Shown here: piece after piece, positions 60,973 to 64,000 of the stretch
Numbering within the stretch: the first letter of the stretch is position 1
How the letters are laid out: each line of letters opens with the position of its first letter
From: DASRWI01 sp035654655
GTDB taxonomy: Bacteria > Bacteroidota > Ignavibacteria > Ignavibacteriales > Ignavibacteriaceae
Length of the DNA: 64,000 nt
Assembly: GCA_035654655.1 (NCBI GenBank)
Contig: DASRWI010000010.1
Span: 186,001 to 250,000 of the forward strand
Reading direction: 5' to 3'
Notes under the pieces: model-generated
Seen by the model: only the letters and a program-made list of their open reading frames with translations
Databases searched by the model: none
Told to the model about the DNA's origin: nothing
Made by a program: the position numbers and the translations under genes

Positions 60973-62283
60973 ATGAAGAACAATGCTTATAAATACATAC
61001 TTGAACCTTTCATAAACTTTACAAGACAAGAATCATTTAGTGGTATTCTGCTGCTGTTGCTTGCAGCTATTGCAATGTTTTGGGCAAACTCATCCTATGC
61101 TGATTCTTATTTTGCATTGTGGTATTCTAAAATTGTAATAGGCTTTGGAGAAAATCAATTTTCTCAAAATCTTCATTTCTGGATAAATGACGGTTTGATG
61201 GCTATCTTTTTCTTTCTCGTTGGGCTTGAGATTAAAAGAGAACTTATTGCAGGTGAACTCTCATCATTCAGGTTAGCTGCTCTTCCATTATTCGGAGCTA
61301 TTGGCGGAATGCTTTTCCCTGCTTTAATATTTACATTTTTTAACTCTGGTAGTTATAAAATAAATGGATGGGCGATACCAACAGCTACTGACATTGCATT
61401 TTCATTGGGTATCTTATCCCTGTTAGGCAATAGAATATCTGTAAAACTTAAAGTATTTTTAGTAGCCTTAGCTATTGTTGATGATATGGGTGCTGTTATT
61501 ATTATAGCAATTTTCTATAGTAAAAATGTGGCTGTATACTGGATAGTAATTAGTGTTCTAATATTTTTAATACAAATAGGAGCAAACTTATTAAGAGTTA
61601 GAATTATTTGGATATATGTAGCCCTTGGGATTCTGTTATGGATAGCTTTGCTTAATGCAGGTATTCATCCAACTATTGCCGGTGTACTTACTGCTGCTGC
61701 TGTTCCTGCTATGACAAAAATAAAAAGATCTGAATTCCTTGAAGAATGTAGATATCATTTAAATGATTTTGAAGAAGCTTCTAAATTTAAAACACCAATT
61801 ATTGTTAATAAAGAACAACAGGAAGCATTGATATCTATTGAAGAAGCTTGTGAAAAAGTGCAAGCTCCTTTGCTAAGTATCGAGCATAAACTTCATCCTT
61901 GGGTAACTTTTTTAATTATGCCAATCTTTGCATTTTCAAATGCAGGAGTAAAATTAGAAGGTGGGATAGGAAATGCTTTCAATGATTCGATTGTACTTGG
62001 GATTATTTTAGGTTTAGTTATTGGTAAACCTTTGGGAATAACAATGTTAGCATGGTTCTCTGTTAGATTAAAGATAGCTGACTTACCCGAAGGAGAATCA
62101 TTCATGAAAATATTAGGAATCGGATTTGTAGCAGGAATAGGTTTTACAATGTCATTGTTCATTGCCAATCTCGCCTTTGGAGATGGACATAATCTTGACA
62201 TATCCAAAATAGGTATATTAACCGGTTCTTTATTATCAGGAATAATTGGATACTTTTTACTAAAGTCATTTTCTAAAGTTTAA
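60973..62283 (+). CDS. nhaA: Na+/H+ antiporter NhaA
   Basis: Electrogenic sodium/proton exchanger of the inner membrane; 436 residues, about 12 helices. The ion-binding aspartate pair is in LAIVDDMGAVIIIAIFYS. Other family stretches are FFFLVGLEIKRELIAGEL, WAIPTATDIAFSLGILSLLG and GIGFTMSLFIANLAF. An unusually long loop of about 50 residues (FLEECRYHLNDFEEASKFK onward) sits before HKLHPWVTFLIMPIFAFSNAG. A terminator lies immediately downstream. Confidence 0.96.
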   Translation: MKNNAYKYILEPFINFTRQESFSGILLLLLAAIAMFWANSSYADSYFALWYSKIVIGFGENQFSQNLHFWINDGLMAIFFFLVGLEIKRELIAGELSSFRLAALPLFGAIGGMLFPALIFTFFNSGSYKINGWAIPTATDIAFSLGILSLLGNRISVKLKVFLVALAIVDDMGAVIIIAIFYSKNVAVYWIVISVLIFLIQIGANLLRVRIIWIYVALGILLWIALLNAGIHPTIAGVLTAAAVPAMTKIKRSEFLEECRYHLNDFEEASKFKTPIIVNKEQQEALISIEEACEKVQAPLLSIEHKLHPWVTFLIMPIFAFSNAGVKLEGGIGNAFNDSIVLGIILGLVIGKPLGITMLAWFSVRLKIADLPEGESFMKILGIGFVAGIGFTMSLFIANLAFGDGHNLDISKIGILTGSLLSGIIGYFLLKSFSKV

Positions 62284-62286
62284 ATA

Positions 62287-62315
62287 TTAACAAACAAGCT
62301 TTGTTTGTTAATTTT
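62287..62315 (+). terminator. Terminator between nhaA and slipin (possibly bidirectional)
   Basis: An eleven-base perfect stem TTAACAAACAA/TTGTTTGTTAA with a three-base loop and four T residues, 3 bases past the nhaA stop and touching the convergent slipin stop. Confidence 0.7.
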
Positions 62316-63096
62316 AGTATTCTTTTATTTTATTTTTCCCATCCATCATATCAAAAAATGGTTTAAATAAATCAATTGGTACCGGGAATATTGTAGTTGA
62401 ATTCTTTTCAGCAGCAACTTCAGTAAGTGTTTGTAAAAATCTTAATTGCAAAGCTATAGGAGAACTGCTAATAATTGTTGCAGCATCAGCTAATCTTTGA
62501 GAAGCCTGAAATTCACCTTCGGCATGAATTACCTTTGCTCTTCTTTCCCTTTCAGCTTCGGCCTGACGTGCAATTGCTCTCTGCATTTCAGTTGGAAGGT
62601 CAACATTTTTAACTTCAACAAGAGAAACTTTTATTCCCCAAGGTGAAGTGTGTTGATCCATTGTTTCCTGAAGTTGTTTATTGATTTTTTCCCTTTCTGA
62701 GAGAAGTTCATCCAGTTCAGACTTTCCAAGCATACTTCTTAATGATGTTTGCGACAATTGTGAAGTTGCAAATAAATAATTTTCAACTTCAACAATTGCC
62801 TTTGATGCATCAATAACTCTGAAGTAAATAACTGCACTAACTTTGATAGATACATTATCTTTTGTTATTACATCCTGAGAAGGAACCTCCATTGCAACAA
62901 CTCGAAGAGTAACTCTCACCATTCTATCTACAATCGGAATAAGAAGAATTATACCAGGACCTTTAGTTTTAATTAATCTTCCTAATCTAAATATAACACC
63001 TCTTTCATATTCTCTTAATATCCTGATAGAAGAAGCTAATATTATAATTAAGAAAAAAACAACTAAAAATAATATGATACTGCTTCCCTGTTCCAT
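62314..63096 (-). CDS. Slipin / SPFH-domain (stomatin-like) membrane protein
   Basis: 260 residues with one N-terminal membrane anchor (IILFLVVFFLIIILASSI). The SPFH/band 7 domain opens YERGVIFRLGRLIKTKGPG, has MEVPSQDVITKDNVSIKVSAV and ends with AIARQAEAERERRAKVIHAEGE, a coiled-coil-prone segment. It forms a membrane scaffold with NfeD. It is encoded 16 bases downstream of nfeD in the same transcript, the usual pairing. Confidence 0.94.
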   Translation of the reverse strand: MEQGSSIILFLVVFFLIIILASSIRILREYERGVIFRLGRLIKTKGPGIILLIPIVDRMVRVTLRVVAMEVPSQDVITKDNVSIKVSAVIYFRVIDASKAIVEVENYLFATSQLSQTSLRSMLGKSELDELLSEREKINKQLQETMDQHTSPWGIKVSLVEVKNVDLPTEMQRAIARQAEAERERRAKVIHAEGEFQASQRLADAATIISSSPIALQLRFLQTLTEVAAEKNSTTIFPVPIDLFKPFFDMMDGKNKIKEY

Positions 63097-63112
63097 TACG
63101 TGCTCCTTTCAA

Positions 63113-64000
63113 TTAAATTTTCTTTACTATTAATTTTAAATTTTTTATTCCCATTACCTTAATATTCATTCCTTCCTTAATATCATCATCATTGCTTTCT
63201 GCAGACCATATTTCTCCATGAACAAGTATTTGACCATTCAGCTTAATATTAATATCAGATAAGGCTGTACCAACTTCTCCGATCATTCCCTGTTCACCCG
63301 TCGTAGGTTTTTTCTTTTGTGCCGCAATACCTTTTCCAAGAGCAAACAAGAAAAACATAGTTGTCAAAACAGTAGCTGTAATAATGATATTCAATGAAAT
63401 GCTTACAAACTGAAATGATATTTCATCATCGGAACTAATTAGCATCATTGAGCCTAATAGAAAAGATATAACACCGCCAATAGCTAATAGTCCGTGACTA
63501 ATAACTTTTATTTCTGCAATAAATAAAACAAATGCAAATAAAATTAAAACTATTCCAGAATAATTAAGTGGGAATGAACTAAATGAATAAAAAGCTAAAA
63601 TAATTGATATCAATCCAACCACTCCGGGAAGTATCGAACCGGGATTAGCTAATTCAAAAAATAATCCATAAAAACCTATCATCATAAAAATATAAGCTAA
63701 ATTAGGGTCGCATATTAAGTCAAGAATTTTTTGGAAAAGGGTCATTTCAATTATATTTATCTTAGCATTTTTAGTATGGATTATTACTTCTCCTTTATCC
63801 ATTAAGATTTTATAATTGTCAAGCTTAGATAACAAAGAATCCAAATTCTTTGCAGTAAAATCAACTAACTTTTCCTTTACAGCTTCCGATTCAGTAAAAG
63901 ATAGACTTTGTATAACAACCTTTTCGGATAAAATAATATTTCTATTTCTTTTTTCAGCTATACTTCTAATCCAGGCAGCAGCATCATTGGTAGATTTTTG
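63113..64000 (-). CDS. Long NfeD protein (partial, 5' end beyond window)
   Basis: Open to the right edge: 296 codons including the part upstream of the first internal ATG. The visible N-terminal part (NDAAAWIRSIAEKRNRN) is the end of a ClpP-like serine protease domain with LTFTESEAV-like SLSFTESEAVKEKLVD. Then come four or five membrane helices (FMMIGFYGLFFELANPGSIL onward). A C-terminal OB-fold follows (GMIGEVGTALSDINIKLNGQI and VHGEIWSAES). The long form works with slipin, which follows. The catalytic Ser motif lies outside the window. Confidence 0.92.
   Translation of the reverse strand, partial: QKSTNDAAAWIRSIAEKRNRNIILSEKVVIQSLSFTESEAVKEKLVDFTAKNLDSLLSKLDNYKILMDKGEVIIHTKNAKINIIEMTLFQKILDLICDPNLAYIFMMIGFYGLFFELANPGSILPGVVGLISIILAFYSFSSFPLNYSGIVLILFAFVLFIAEIKVISHGLLAIGGVISFLLGSMMLISSDDEISFQFVSISLNIIITATVLTTMFFLFALGKGIAAQKKKPTTGEQGMIGEVGTALSDINIKLNGQILVHGEIWSAESNDDDIKEGMNIKVMGIKNLKLIVKKI

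Overview
The window is an AT-rich, gene-dense bacterial chromosome segment. It most likely comes from a member of the Ignavibacteria (Bacteroidetes/Chlorobi group). The lineage call rests on four things seen in the sequence. Two secreted enzymes (a subtilase and an alpha-amylase) carry a Por/type IX secretion C-terminal sorting domain of the YPNP(F)NP...GxYxY type. Several genes have Bacteroidetes-style TAnnTTTG -7 boxes about 24-32 bases before the start codon. YbeY carries a GYDD active-site variant, and there is a small acidic DUF2795 protein. This is inference from gene content; no database search was run.

Layout. 1-2.4 kb: a truncated Ppx/GppA phosphatase (minus), then two uncharacterised small genes, aroQ, a MerR regulator and tRNA-Pro(GGG). 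2.5-11.8 kb: a secreted GH97 alpha-glucosidase with its own terminator, then a tightly overlapping operon purF - giant secreted subtilase - pgsA - ftsY. 11.8-13.4 kb: a secreted unknown and a pirin. 13.5-35.5 kb: an almost gapless run of 23 minus-strand housekeeping genes. In transcription order these are trpS, scpA, scpB, rluB-type synthase, dacB, lysS, three envelope genes (DUF2279, glycosyltransferase, Wzi-like barrel), S41 protease, DUF3108, gamma carbonic anhydrase, MBL hydrolase, ybeY, smg, topA, xer recombinase, hpf, hprK, M23 peptidase, DUF2795, holB and a 3-hydroxyacyl-CoA dehydrogenase.

35.6-42.1 kb is the most unusual part. A plus-strand cluster encodes a single-chain aconitase-superfamily enzyme resembling fungal homoaconitase (Lys4), a MmgE/PrpD dehydratase, a CitD-CitE fusion and CitF. 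Together these could interconvert a tricarboxylic (or related) acid and cleave it to acetate plus an oxoacid. No citrate-lyase accessory genes (citC, citX, citG) are present in the window. A 123-base palindromic repeat sits inside the cluster and a REP-like double hairpin ends it.

42.2-47.5 kb: a methyltransferase gene broken by one nonsense codon, then carAB behind a leader that contains a complete intrinsic terminator. 47.6-51.7 kb: a nitrosative-stress group (quinol-type NO reductase with an FNR/CRP-like box, the RIC/ScdA di-iron repair protein and a second pirin). 51.8-55.4 kb: alpha-amylase, PLP-dependent decarboxylase and hotdog thioesterase. 55.7-60.9 kb: signalling genes (GAF histidine kinase, receiver-PP2C phosphatase, DUF3147 membrane protein, PAS/HisKA_2 kinase). 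61-64 kb: nhaA, then a slipin/NfeD pair that runs off the right edge.

No transposase, CRISPR array, prophage or rRNA gene was seen. Apart from the methyltransferase pseudogene region, no stretch longer than about 300 bases lacks a gene.
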